A model generated the notes under the pieces. It saw only the letters and a program-made list of their open reading frames with translations. It made no database searches and was not told the DNA's origin. From assembly GCA_018303725.1 (NCBI GenBank), contig JAGVXP010000055.1, positions 1 to 45,108 of the forward strand: a stretch of 45,108 nt of DNA. Reading direction: 5' to 3'. This DNA comes from Candidatus Woesearchaeota archaeon. GTDB taxonomy: Archaea; Nanobdellota; Nanobdellia; Woesearchaeales; JAGVXP01. The position numbers and the translations under genes were made by a program. This document shows, in pieces, positions 1 to 6,987 of the stretch; positions within the stretch are counted from its first letter, which is position 1, and each line of letters starts with the position of its first letter.

Positions 1-94
1 AGTAACAATTTCCGAACGCAGCACTCGGAAGTTGCTGCGCGGATAATCTTACACAATCTTATTTCTTTTTTGGCTAGACTTTTTCACGTATGCC
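1..94. repeat. 94-bp inverted terminal repeat, left copy
   Basis: Positions 1-94 are the exact reverse complement of 45011-45104; identity stops abruptly after 94 (tattaa here versus ggtaac on the other arm). The outer part is richer in GC than its surroundings and holds two interleaved hairpins: TTCCGA (10-15) with TCGGAA (25-30), and CGCAGCA (17-23) with TGCTGCG (33-39), an A-B-A'-B' pseudoknot order. It may be a dispersed repeat at which the assembly broke, or a true terminal repeat of a linear molecule. The housekeeping genes inside favour the first. No long reading frame was seen in it. Confidence 0.95.
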
Positions 95-199
95 TATTAA
101 ATATTAAGATTTAGATTAAATATCTAATTTTAATTTGGATTATTTGTATACCTCAGAATAATAAAGCTTAAATATAGGTTATGCTTGATTAGTTCTACT

Positions 200-292
200 C
201 TGGTGGAGCAACTTAGGTCGGCTTTAACACTTCGGTGTTTTAGCCTTTTGAGCGATTCTTCGGAAAAGTTCGATCCTAGGCTCGTTCACCAG
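200..292 (+). ncRNA. Structured non-coding RNA candidate, family unknown
   Basis: A 93-nt stretch closes on itself through CTGGTG (200-205) and CACCAG (287-292), continues with GAG/CTC and CTTAGG/CCTAGG pairs, and encloses two arms capped by TTCG tetraloops: GGCT..ACAC-TTCG-GTGT..AGCC (220-245) and a TTC-TTCG-GAA arm (256-265). An archaeal TATA-like box (TTAAATATA, about 168-176) lies some 26 nt before the first paired base, and a T-rich run follows the last, so a short independent transcript is likely. It does not fit a tRNA (no anticodon arm), SRP RNA or RNase P RNA. Positions 95-199 before it are AT-rich with nothing else visible. Confidence 0.45.
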
Positions 293-365
293 TTTCTATT
301 TTGTATTGTTCCTAAGGGTTCTTAAAAACACAAATTATTTAAATTATAAAAATAACTAGATAGTT

Positions 366-769
366 ATGATAACCCCAACAATAGAACAGCTTATTAAATT
401 ATTAATTGCTGTTATTATTGGGGGCGTGATAGGCTTAGAAAGAGAAAAAAACATAAGCCTGCTGGTTTAAGGACGCATATACTGGTTTGTTTAGGCGCAA
501 CTTTAGCTACTGTTGTTTCTATCGAGTTTTTTTTATCAGACCCTGCGAGGGTTGCTGCTGCTATAATAACAGGTGTTGGGTTTTTAGGAGCAGGCACTAT
601 AATTGCTTCTGGTGAGAAAGGAGTCCACGGCTTAACAACAGCTGCATCAATATGGACTGTTGCTGCTGTGGGTATAACCATAGGTGTTGGTTATTATATA
701 CTAGCTGCTATTGCTGCTCTTTTGGTTTTAGTAGTTCTGGGTTTTGGAAAGATTGAAAAGAGAAAGTGA
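366..769 (+). pseudogene. MgtC/SapB-family membrane protein, frameshifted
   Basis: The ATG at 366 opens a membrane protein with the MgtC/SapB N-terminal signature (IGGVIGLERE), but a run of seven A after that motif throws the frame into a stop. One added A restores HKPAGLRTHILVCLGATLAT and continues through the Gly/Ala-rich membrane helices to TGA 767-769, giving about 134 aa, the usual length of the MgtC membrane domain. The break may be a sequencing indel in the homopolymer, a real lesion, or slippage. The protein would be a multi-pass membrane protein; MgtC-family roles in archaea are not settled. Its stop abuts the stop of the convergent HEPN gene with no spacer. Confidence 0.8.
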
Positions 770-1528
770 TTATTTGCTAAACATTTTTTCCAGAGTGTCC
801 AACGTGTAGAGTATCATGGCATGTGTCTGCTGTTTTGAAGGATAAAAAGCTTCCTTTTTCTTATGAACCGAAAAGATTCTCACTTGGTTGACAAGATGGA
901 TTTGGTTTGTTAGGGCTGGGTCTATATTGATATCACTTTCTTTCAGCTTAGCGATTAAATTACCCAAACCTATCCCTGGAGCCTTCTCTAAGATGTCTTG
1001 TCCGGTTGCCTCATAATATTTCCTGTGCAAAGCTGTTTCCAGCAGCCTGCCACAGAGAACTACCACACTTCTATAGCATTCATTGATGAAACACTTTTCT
1101 AACTCTTTTAAATCAGCCACAACATCTGCTTTTATTTCTTCCGGGATATAACCTAGTTTAAAAGATGGCTTTTCTATTGTTTTTTCTCTTGGCAAATTAA
1201 GCTTTGAATAGAACAAAGCTATCTTGTTTATTGATTCCTCTAATTTGTTTATATTGCTGTTTCCCAGCTCACCTATTAGCTTATTAATCCCTAATATATT
1301 GTCCTCATTAGACTTGTCAAACTTGACCAATTGGTTTAATCCCAAAGAATTTGTTTTTAATTCGTCCAATGCACTCTTTAATGATGTTAGGTAATAGGAG
1401 GATTTTTCTTCTTTGAAATCATACAATGCTTTGACTGAATCTATTTTTCTATTAAGATTTATACCCTTAGATTTGATGGCTTTTAAAAGTGACTCAAACT
1501 TTTCAATTGAGTTGCTGAAGTTGCCCAT
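770..1528 (-). CDS. HEPN-like (DUF4145-type) protein
   Basis: 252 aa from the ATG at 1528; the longer track ORF reads back through the promoter (ctatataaac) and is unlikely. The N-terminal half is helical and charged with coiled-coil character. The C-terminal half (about residues 135-252) resembles DUF4145/HEPN proteins: a helix with CYRSVVVLCGRLLETAL followed by VRIFSVH, an R-x4-H motif typical of HEPN ribonucleases. HEPN domains act in RNA-cleaving toxins and defence systems, but many DUF4145 proteins have no known function. It is divergent from a winged-helix gene across a 118-bp gap holding one strong TATA element. RNase activity is inference from the motif only. Confidence 0.65.
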   Translation of the reverse strand: MGNFSNSIEKFESLLKAIKSKGINLNRKIDSVKALYDFKEEKSSYYLTSLKSALDELKTNSLGLNQLVKFDKSNEDNILGINKLIGELGNSNINKLEESINKIALFYSKLNLPREKTIEKPSFKLGYIPEEIKADVVADLKELEKCFINECYRSVVVLCGRLLETALHRKYYEATGQDILEKAPGIGLGNLIAKLKESDINIDPALTNQIHLVNQVRIFSVHKKKEAFYPSKQQTHAMILYTLDTLEKMFSK

Positions 1529-1646
1529 AGTTGAGAGAAAGATTGCGGGGTTTTTATAGTTTATGCTTAATTCTATTTGTAAACTAATATACAAAAAGGT
1601 AATGTTTATATAGTAGTATAAGGTTACCATCTATTGGGGGAGCTAA

Positions 1647-2072
1647 ATGGTAATTTTATTTGACCTATTTAATCTATCTGAGGATATATTTGATATTATA
1701 TTTGCTACAAAACAGCAGAAGATAGTTGCTAAGCTGCTGATAGGCATTATCAAGGAAAAGGGCGGCGAAATAACAAAAACTGAAATGAGCTTTATTGCCA
1801 ATAAATTGCATAATGGCGAATTGGTAACTGAAATTGATGAGCCAGAATACAAAGGAAAAAAGGTTAAGTTAAGCTATAACAAAAGGCAATTTTATGACAG
1901 GATTCTCACGCCTATGAAAAGCATGGGTTTGGTGTATTATGATTTGTATAAGAAGACATACAGAATAAGCGATAGATTCAATAAAGAGGTGCAAAGAATA
2001 GGCATAATGTGGCTGCAAGAGATGAGAAAGCCTGCTGTAAGCCTGAATATAAAAAATAATAAGCCTAAATAA
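1647..2072 (+). CDS. Winged-helix DNA-binding protein, hypothetical
   Basis: 141 aa. The central part (TKQQKIVAKLLIGIIKEKG, then YNKRQFYDRILTPMKSMGL) reads as a helix-turn-helix followed by a wing, a form common among small archaeal transcription regulators. A purine-rich gggggag lies just before the ATG. It is divergent from the HEPN gene and may regulate it from the shared gap, or both may form a toxin-regulator pair; neither is shown. Its last 8 bp overlap the 3' end of convergent nreA. Confidence 0.6.
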   Translation: MVILFDLFNLSEDIFDIIFATKQQKIVAKLLIGIIKEKGGEITKTEMSFIANKLHNGELVTEIDEPEYKGKKVKLSYNKRQFYDRILTPMKSMGLVYYDLYKKTYRISDRFNKEVQRIGIMWLQEMRKPAVSLNIKNNKPK

Positions 2073-3300
2073 ATTTGGTTAGTTTTGATTGTTCTTTAAT
2101 GTTCTTTAAGAGTTTGCTTTCATTAAATAGTTTGTTTATGTCGTAATTGAATTTCTTTTTTATTAAAGATTTTGCATATTTCAACATGAGTTCCTTATTG
2201 CCAAACTCCAATGGCTTGTTTTTTAGTGCTTTTCTAACCGCTTCCCTAACCACCCAAACACCTAATGGTACTGCATATTCACCTGTTATAAACCTTAATA
2301 TTAAAACGGAACCTTGTCTTTTAAGTGTTGATAATTTTTCTAAGATTGGCAATCTAGCTGCATAATAACCACCACCGCAGTTTTCAGCATAAGTTTTTCT
2401 CCCTTCATAAGGCTCGAAATCAGTCATAAACTGGTATTCGTTAGAAATATTCCATTCTGCTTTCGGAGCGTAGGTTTCAAATAGCTCATACGACCATACT
2501 TCCGGGAAGAATAGGATTAAAAAATAATTCCCTAAGTAACTACCAAAATATGATGTATAATTTATTTCATTGTATTGTCTTATCCCATTTAACAGGTGTT
2601 TAGCTAAGGCATCATCTGTTGCTGTTATAGACCACCTTGTTGGTACCAGTTTTCTATCATATTTTATGCCTAAATTTCCTATGCTTAGTATTTTTGTTAA
2701 GAAATTTTCATCAAAATCGTGCTTGTATAGGTAGATTAAGGCATCATTTGCCTTTAAATCAATGTCTGAAACAACTTTGTCTACTCTATAGTCTATTTTT
2801 GGGTTTTCTGTTATAATTGCCTTTTTTAGGATTGCATTAGGTCCTGTTGGTGCTGCATATGCATCTGTTTTGAACTTAAATCTTGGTTTGTCTTTAAGAT
2901 TAATTTCAACATCAACTGGTTTTGATGCCATGCCAATTTCCTGGCTAATATCCAAGAATTTATTTTTTTGTTTAATGTTTATCCTAAATCTTGAATTTAT
3001 TAATGCTGACCTGTAATCAACTATTTGAGGAATTTGGAAATTTTGCTCGGCCCAATGTTTTGGGGCATCATATAACCATGCATCTTCTCTCTGCTCTGGC
3101 GGGCTTAATATCCCAACATATAAGTTAGGATAAAAATTATGACCAACAAATGGCGCTGGGCTTGAACCGAAGAAATCCTCTTTAGGAAGGCTGTCTTTTA
3201 CTTTATAGAAAGCTTCTGCTTTTGCTATTATAGGGCAAAAGGTTCTTCCACAGCTTAGCATAGGAGTAGCGCCTTTGCATTTGATGCATGGGATGTTCAT
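2065..3300 (-). CDS. nreA: NreA-type archaeal DNA repair protein
   Basis: 411 aa. The N-terminus has a zinc-finger-like Cys cluster (CIKCKG...SCGRTFCP, residues 5-22). It is followed by the long conserved NreA/DUF650-DUF651 region with SSPAPFVGH, NLYVGILSPPE and TPMLSCGRTFCP-type blocks. The last residues, QSKLTKFI, match a PIP-box (Q-x-x-L-x-x-F-[FIL]) for binding the PCNA clamp. NreA is known in archaea as a repair factor against DNA crosslinks that acts with PCNA. The ATG at 3300 lies about 28 nt from the centre of a palindromic TATA element shared with the DHH gene, so the message is probably leaderless. Confidence 0.9.
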   Translation of the reverse strand: MNIPCIKCKGATPMLSCGRTFCPIIAKAEAFYKVKDSLPKEDFFGSSPAPFVGHNFYPNLYVGILSPPEQREDAWLYDAPKHWAEQNFQIPQIVDYRSALINSRFRINIKQKNKFLDISQEIGMASKPVDVEINLKDKPRFKFKTDAYAAPTGPNAILKKAIITENPKIDYRVDKVVSDIDLKANDALIYLYKHDFDENFLTKILSIGNLGIKYDRKLVPTRWSITATDDALAKHLLNGIRQYNEINYTSYFGSYLGNYFLILFFPEVWSYELFETYAPKAEWNISNEYQFMTDFEPYEGRKTYAENCGGGYYAARLPILEKLSTLKRQGSVLILRFITGEYAVPLGVWVVREAVRKALKNKPLEFGNKELMLKYAKSLIKKKFNYDINKLFNESKLLKNIKEQSKLTKFI

Positions 3301-3320
3301 AACTTAGAGGTTTATTTTGC

Positions 3321-3336
3321 AAATATTTAAATATTT
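3321..3336. promoter_or_regulatory. Palindromic bidirectional TATA element, nreA / DHH gene
   Basis: The 16-bp perfect palindrome AAATATTTAAATATTT is centred at 3328.5. The nreA start (3300, minus) and the DHH start (3356, plus) lie 28.5 and 27.5 nt away, the usual spacing from an archaeal TATA box to the transcription start. One TBP site therefore probably drives two leaderless genome-maintenance genes in opposite directions. Confidence 0.7.
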
Positions 3337-3355
3337 AGTGCTAAATGAGAAATTT

Positions 3356-4393
3356 ATGCCATTAACAAAAGAGCAAACAGCCAAGATTAGAGAGGAACTT
3401 GAAAGCTGCAAAAAGCCATTAATATACTTTCATGATGACCCGGATGGTTTGTGCTCTTTTTTATTGTTCTATAAGTTTGTTGGCGATGGCAAAGGGGTTA
3501 TAATAAAAACAACAGCCGAGATGGGGCCAGTATTTGCTAAAAAGATAGAGGAATATGCTCCTGATAAGGTTTTTGTTTTGGATAAAGCAGTTGTAAGCCA
3601 GGGATTCTTTGACAAAGCCGCTGAACTAAAGGCAAAGGTAATTTGGGTTGATCATCATTTTCCTCTGAAAAGGGAGAATGTAAGCTATTTTAATCCTAGG
3701 TTGAATAAGATAGATGATTCCAACTGTGTATCAAGGCTTTGCTATGATGTTGTTAAAGACAATTTATGGATTGCTATGGTTGGTATTTTAGGGGATTGGG
3801 GTTTAGATTTGAAAGATGATTTTATTAAAGAATATCCAGAATTATTGCCAAAAGAGATAAGAGACCCTGCAGAAGCCCTATACACAACAACGTTAGGCAG
3901 ATTAGTAAGGATATTCTCTTTTATTCTAAAGGGCAAAAGCCACGATGCAATGAAATGCGTTAAAATCCTGTCAAGAATAGATGATCCCTATGAGCTATTA
4001 AAAGGGGAGACACCAAGAGCTAAATTTTTGATTAGAAAATATGAGGGAGTTAATGAAGAGTATAAAAAATTGTTAAATGATGCTTTAGACAAAGCAAAAA
4101 CAGATGATAAAACATTAACCTATATCTACAAAGCAGACAGAATGTCTTTAACCTCTGATTTGAGCAATGAATTATTGTATAGATTCCCTAATAAGGTTAT
4201 AATTATTGGAAGGGAGAAATCTGGAGAGGTAAAGCTAAGCTTGAGGTCATCAAAGATTGAATTGCCTAAGAAAATAGAAAAAGCATTAGAAGGCTTAGAT
4301 GGCTATGGCGGAGGCCATGAATATGCCTGCGGAGTTAATGTCAAGGAGAAGGATTTTAAGGTTTTTATTAATAGATTGATAAAAAGTTTATAG
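3356..4393 (+). CDS. DHH-DHHA1 family phosphoesterase (RecJ-like)
   Basis: 345 aa from the ATG at 3356; the track start 13 codons upstream would fall inside the TATA element. Motifs: HDDPDGLCS (the D-x-D-G motif), VLDKAV, IWVDHH (the DHH triad) and, in the C-terminal DHHA1 domain, GGGHEYACG. These bind Mn2+ and the phosphodiester backbone. Archaeal relatives act as single-strand exonucleases or oligonucleotide/cyclic-dinucleotide phosphodiesterases, some as partners of the replication GINS complex. The pairing with nreA favours a DNA repair or replication role, which is inference. The 3' side runs into a multi-hairpin element. Confidence 0.85.
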   Translation: MPLTKEQTAKIREELESCKKPLIYFHDDPDGLCSFLLFYKFVGDGKGVIIKTTAEMGPVFAKKIEEYAPDKVFVLDKAVVSQGFFDKAAELKAKVIWVDHHFPLKRENVSYFNPRLNKIDDSNCVSRLCYDVVKDNLWIAMVGILGDWGLDLKDDFIKEYPELLPKEIRDPAEALYTTTLGRLVRIFSFILKGKSHDAMKCVKILSRIDDPYELLKGETPRAKFLIRKYEGVNEEYKKLLNDALDKAKTDDKTLTYIYKADRMSLTSDLSNELLYRFPNKVIIIGREKSGEVKLSLRSSKIELPKKIEKALEGLDGYGGGHEYACGVNVKEKDFKVFINRLIKSL

Positions 4394-4396
4394 TTA

Positions 4397-4583
4397 TTGG
4401 AAATTTAACTAAAATGTCAGAAATTTTCCACCAATTTTGGATTGGTGGCTGAAAGTCAACTTTCTCGCTTTTGGAAAATTTCTGAGCATGCTCAAGAACC
4501 ACCCGATGCTGTAAATGATAGTCACATTACACCATCCTGTGAATGGTGGTTCTTGACAATTCCCTATTTGGTTAAATTTCCAA
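4397..4583. repeat. 13-bp inverted repeat enclosing hairpin element copy 1
   Basis: TTGGAAATTTAAC (4397-4409) and GTTAAATTTCCAA (4571-4583) are perfect inverted copies that bracket element copy 1 a few bases outside each end. They may be part of a larger form of the element or an older palindrome into which it inserted. The equivalent arms were not seen around copy 2. Confidence 0.75.
4415..4558 (+). mobile_element. Multi-hairpin non-autonomous element, copy 1
   Basis: A 144-bp element begins TGTCAGAAATTTTCC and ends GGTGGTTCTTGACA. It consists of two long stems joined by the palindrome GAGCATGCTC. Stem 1 is TCAGAAATTTTCC/GGAAAATTTCTGA with inner hairpins CCACCAAT/ATTGGTGG and GAAAG/CTTTC. 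Stem 2 is TCAAGAACCACC/GGTGGTTCTTGA with an inner hairpin GATG-C-TGT-A-AATG / CATT-ACA-C-CATC and loop ATAGTCA. A diverged copy lies inverted at 15260-15463, sharing ends, joint and inner hairpins. It encodes no convincing protein; the 61-aa track ORF is a by-product. No clear target-site duplication is visible. The form suggests a MITE-like or single-strand-transposed element, or a repeated structured RNA. Confidence 0.75.
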
Positions 4584-4585
4584 TC

Positions 4586-4634
4586 TTGCAGATTGAACCA
4601 GTGTATAATAAAAAATTTTTTGTTTAATCTGCAA
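4586..4634. repeat. Long hairpin upstream of tRNA-Gly
   Basis: TTGCAGATTGAAC (4586-4598) pairs with GTTTAATCTGCAA (4622-4634), 12 Watson-Crick pairs plus one G-T. The 23-nt AT-rich loop contains AAAAAATTTTTT. It directly follows element copy 1 and precedes the tRNA-Gly TATA box (gtttataaa, about 4638-4646). It could act as a terminator for the DHH transcript or belong to the same hairpin-element class. With the tRNA it fills the 4394-4828 gap. Confidence 0.6.
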
Positions 4635-4672
4635 TAAGTTTATAAATAACTATAGGTATTCTTTATCTTAAT

Positions 4673-4789
4673 GCGCTGGTGGTCTAATGGCATGACTTCA
4701 GCCTTCCATCGCTGTTTAAATCGCGAAGCGATTTATGGCGTTACCAAAGAGGCAAGCTGACTATCCGGGTTCAAATCCCGGCCGGCGCA
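4673..4789 (+). tRNA. tRNA-Gly (TCC) with canonical 37/38 intron
   Basis: Acceptor GCGCTGG/CCGGCGC, D-arm GTC..GAC, anticodon stem TCAGC/GCTGA with loop C-TTCC-AA (anticodon TCC), T-arm CCGGG-TTCAAAT-CCCGG, discriminator A; CCA is not encoded. A 46-nt intron (about 4709-4754) sits between positions 37 and 38 and contains its own hairpin AAATCGC-gaag-CGATTT. CCTT/GAGG flanked by three-base bulges forms the bulge-helix-bulge cut by the archaeal splicing endonuclease. Spliced length is 71 nt. A TATA box lies about 30 nt upstream. Confidence 0.93.
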
Positions 4790-4828
4790 TTCATTAAATT
4801 TATATATTTAATTGTTTCATCCTGAATT

Positions 4829-5437
4829 ATGAGAAAATTAATTTATGGATTACTCAAAGTAGCGGTTATAAATCTTTATTTGAAAAGGGCTAAGATAATA
4901 GTTAAGGGAAATTTACCAAAAAAAGCAGCAATTATTGTGGCTAATCATAATAATCCATGGGATCCGCCATTGATTATTATTGCAGCAGGGAGGATTGTTC
5001 ATTTTTTTACAGCAAATCTTCTTTTTAAAAATGTGATATACGGATATTTTTTAAGATTAATTCAACAGATTCCTGTTCAGTCTGGCTTAAGGAAAGTTAA
5101 TGAGAAGGCGTTTTTAAAAGCAAATTATTACTTAAAGAGGAATGAATTGGTTGGAATTTTTCCATACCCTGATGATCTAATAAAAAAGAAGAAAGTGTTA
5201 TATACTGGTGTGATAAGATTAGTAATGGAAAATGATGTGCCGATAATACCTATAAGGGTCAAGTTAAATGAAAAAAGGAAGTGGAAGTCCTTTTTTGACG
5301 TTAATTTCAATCAAGCAGAGGTTATAATCGGAAAGCCTTTAAATGGGTTCAGGGAAAGATGCATAAAAAATAGAGGCTATGATCATTGTTTGGGTTTAGC
5401 AAAAGAATTGGTTGATTATACAGAAAATTTAAAATAA
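4829..5437 (+). CDS. PlsC-like lysophospholipid acyltransferase family protein
   Basis: 202 aa. ANHNNPWDPP carries the catalytic H-x4-D of the LPLAT/PlsC superfamily. LIQQIPVQSG corresponds to the acceptor-binding block and VGIFPYPD takes the place of the usual FPEG motif, so substrate specificity may differ. The family transfers acyl groups to glycerophospholipids at the inner membrane face. This is unusual for an archaeon with ether lipids, but such genes occur in DPANN genomes. It lies ahead of two glycosyltransferases and a membrane protein, suggesting cell-envelope lipid or glycolipid modification (inference). Confidence 0.75.
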   Translation: MRKLIYGLLKVAVINLYLKRAKIIVKGNLPKKAAIIVANHNNPWDPPLIIIAAGRIVHFFTANLLFKNVIYGYFLRLIQQIPVQSGLRKVNEKAFLKANYYLKRNELVGIFPYPDDLIKKKKVLYTGVIRLVMENDVPIIPIRVKLNEKRKWKSFFDVNFNQAEVIIGKPLNGFRERCIKNRGYDHCLGLAKELVDYTENLK

Positions 5438-5548
5438 ACAACCCCGACTAAAGTCGGGGTATTCCGAGTTGTGAAAAACAATATGAAGAAGAAAAAGGTT
5501 ATGGAGGACGGCAATTCCTCCCAGCTAAAAGCTGGGTATCCTTGCCGT
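5438..5548. mobile_element. IS200/IS605-derived miniature element (PATE-like remnant)
   Basis: The gap between the acyltransferase and the first GT2 holds a left hairpin ACCCCGACTAAAGTCGGGGT (5441-5460) followed by ATTC, and a right-end block GGCAATTCCTCCCAGC with hairpin CCCAGC-TAAAA-GCTGGG (5520-5536) and TATCCTTGCCG. This is the end layout of archaeal IS200/IS605 elements, with both subterminal hairpins kept and transposase and tnpB absent. It is about 110 bp. The right-end block corresponds to where the guide (omega) RNA of TnpB elements lies, so a relic of it may remain. It ends before the GT2 ATG at 5557, which argues against the TTG start at 5542. Confidence 0.7.
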
Positions 5549-5556
5549 ATAATGTA

Positions 5557-6255
5557 ATGATAAGCATAATAATCCCCACTAAAAATGAAAAACATTATTT
5601 ACCTAAATTATTAAAATCCATTAAAAAACAAGATTATAAAGATTATGAGGTTATAGTTTCTGATGCAGGTTCTACGGATAAAACTGTAAAAATAGCAAAG
5701 AAATTTGGATGCAAAGTTGTTAAGGGTGGCCTTCCTTCTGTGGGAAGAAATAATGGTGCAAAGTATGCTAAGGGTGATATCTTCTTGTTTTTGGATTCTG
5801 ATGTTATTATTGATAAGTATTTTTTGGAGAAAAGTTTAAAGGAATTTAAGGAACGTAAGCTAGGAACAGCAACGTGGTATGCATATCCTTTAAGCAAGAG
5901 AATATTTGATAAGGTGTTCTTCTTTTTCTTGAATTATATAATGATAATTGAGCAGTACTTTTGGCCAAATGCAGGTGGATACTGTATATTATGCAAGAAA
6001 GATATTCATAAAAAATTAGGGGGTTTTAGGGAAGACTTGATAGTAGCTGAAGATTGTGATTATGCGAGAAGAAGCGCTAAATTCGGTAAATTTAGATTTT
6101 TAAGAACCACTTCTGTAAAAGTTTCTGTAAGGAGGCTAGATAAGACTGGAAGATTTAAGTTATTATTGGATTATGTTCCTCTGGGATTCCTTAGAGTTTT
6201 TGGTGGCGTTAAAAGAAAAAACATCGGATTATATGATTTTAATTACAAAAAATAG
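5557..6255 (+). CDS. Family 2 glycosyltransferase
   Basis: 232 aa from the ATG at 5557; the track TTG start lies in the preceding mobile-element remnant. N-terminal GT-A fold: ISIIIPTKNE, YEVIVSDAGSTDKT and the metal-binding D-x-D in FLFLDSDV. AEDCDYARR is the usual ED motif near the active site, and a hydrophobic segment FFFFLNYIMII lies mid-protein. It transfers a sugar from a nucleotide sugar to an envelope acceptor that cannot be told from sequence. The next gene is a close paralogue 9 bp downstream, so the pair arose by tandem duplication. Confidence 0.88.
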   Translation: MISIIIPTKNEKHYLPKLLKSIKKQDYKDYEVIVSDAGSTDKTVKIAKKFGCKVVKGGLPSVGRNNGAKYAKGDIFLFLDSDVIIDKYFLEKSLKEFKERKLGTATWYAYPLSKRIFDKVFFFFLNYIMIIEQYFWPNAGGYCILCKKDIHKKLGGFREDLIVAEDCDYARRSAKFGKFRFLRTTSVKVSVRRLDKTGRFKLLLDYVPLGFLRVFGGVKRKNIGLYDFNYKK

Positions 6256-6264
6256 GCAAGTCTA

Positions 6265-6987
6265 ATGTTAAGCATAATTGTACCTACTCTAAATGAAGAA
6301 AGATATATAGGCAGAATTCTAAGAAGTTTGAAAAATCAAACTTTTAAGGATTTTGAGGTAATTATTGTTGATGCAGATTCTAAGGACAAAACCAAAAAAA
6401 AGGCTTACGAGTTTAAAAAATATTTTAAAAATTTTAAGTTTATTATAGAAAAAAGGAAGGGTGTTAGTCTAGCTAGAAATGTTGGTGCAAAAGCTGCAAA
6501 AGGAGACATTTTTGTTTTTTTTGATAGTGATGGAACGTTTGATAATCATTTCTTGAGAGAAGCAGCAAAACAGATAAAAGAAAGGAAAATAAATGCTAGT
6601 GGATGTTATACCAAACCAATCACTAAAACCAAAGCAATTAAGGTATTTTTTGTAGTATATAACTTTTGGATATTTTTATCTCAGTATTTTTATCCACATA
6701 TGCCGGGGTTCTGCATATTCTGCGATAGGAAAACATTTTTTAAATTAAATGGGTTTGATGAAACAATATTGCTTGCAGAAGATTTTGATTTAGTAAACAG
6801 GTCTAAGAAAGTTGGAAAATTTCGTGTTTTAAGAAATCTAAGGATAAAGAGTTCTATGAGAAGATTTGAAGAAGAAGGCACTTGGAAGCTTGCAATGAAA
6901 TATTTGTGTGTGTTTTTTTATAGGATTTTTAAGGGAGAGGTTAGAAGCAATATCTTCAACTATCAACTAGGCTACCATAAAAAATGA
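6265..6987 (+). CDS. Family 2 glycosyltransferase, tandem paralogue
   Basis: 240 aa, clearly related to the preceding gene: LSIIVPTLNE, FEVIIVDADSKDKT, D-x-D in FVFFDSDG, the ED block LLAEDFDLVNRSKKVGKFRVLRN, and a matching hydrophobic stretch before HMPGFCIFC. The divergence of the two suggests different acceptors or sugars. The stop overlaps the start of the following membrane protein by 4 bp, so the three are probably one operon with the acyltransferase. Confidence 0.88.
   Translation: MLSIIVPTLNEERYIGRILRSLKNQTFKDFEVIIVDADSKDKTKKKAYEFKKYFKNFKFIIEKRKGVSLARNVGAKAAKGDIFVFFDSDGTFDNHFLREAAKQIKERKINASGCYTKPITKTKAIKVFFVVYNFWIFLSQYFYPHMPGFCIFCDRKTFFKLNGFDETILLAEDFDLVNRSKKVGKFRVLRNLRIKSSMRRFEEEGTWKLAMKYLCVFFYRIFKGEVRSNIFNYQLGYHKK

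Noticed and set aside
10-45. CCGAAC...CTCGGAAGTT in the terminal repeat as part of a 5S rRNA gene
   Set aside because: The words resemble 5S loop C and helix III, but five extra bases lie between them and the rest of the repeat lacks the expected 3' half of 5S rRNA. It cannot be called from this fragment.
415-681. 88-aa minus ORF at the left end
   Set aside because: It is the antisense of the frameshifted mgtC; composition is that of a shadow and the sense strand has clear family motifs.
4442-4627. 61-aa ORF over hairpin element copy 1, with a faint likeness (SEHAQEPP / WWFLT) to the 78-aa ORF over copy 2
   Set aside because: The likeness comes from the shared element DNA. The two ORFs do not keep frame through the indels, have no ribosome binding site and consist of palindrome translation.
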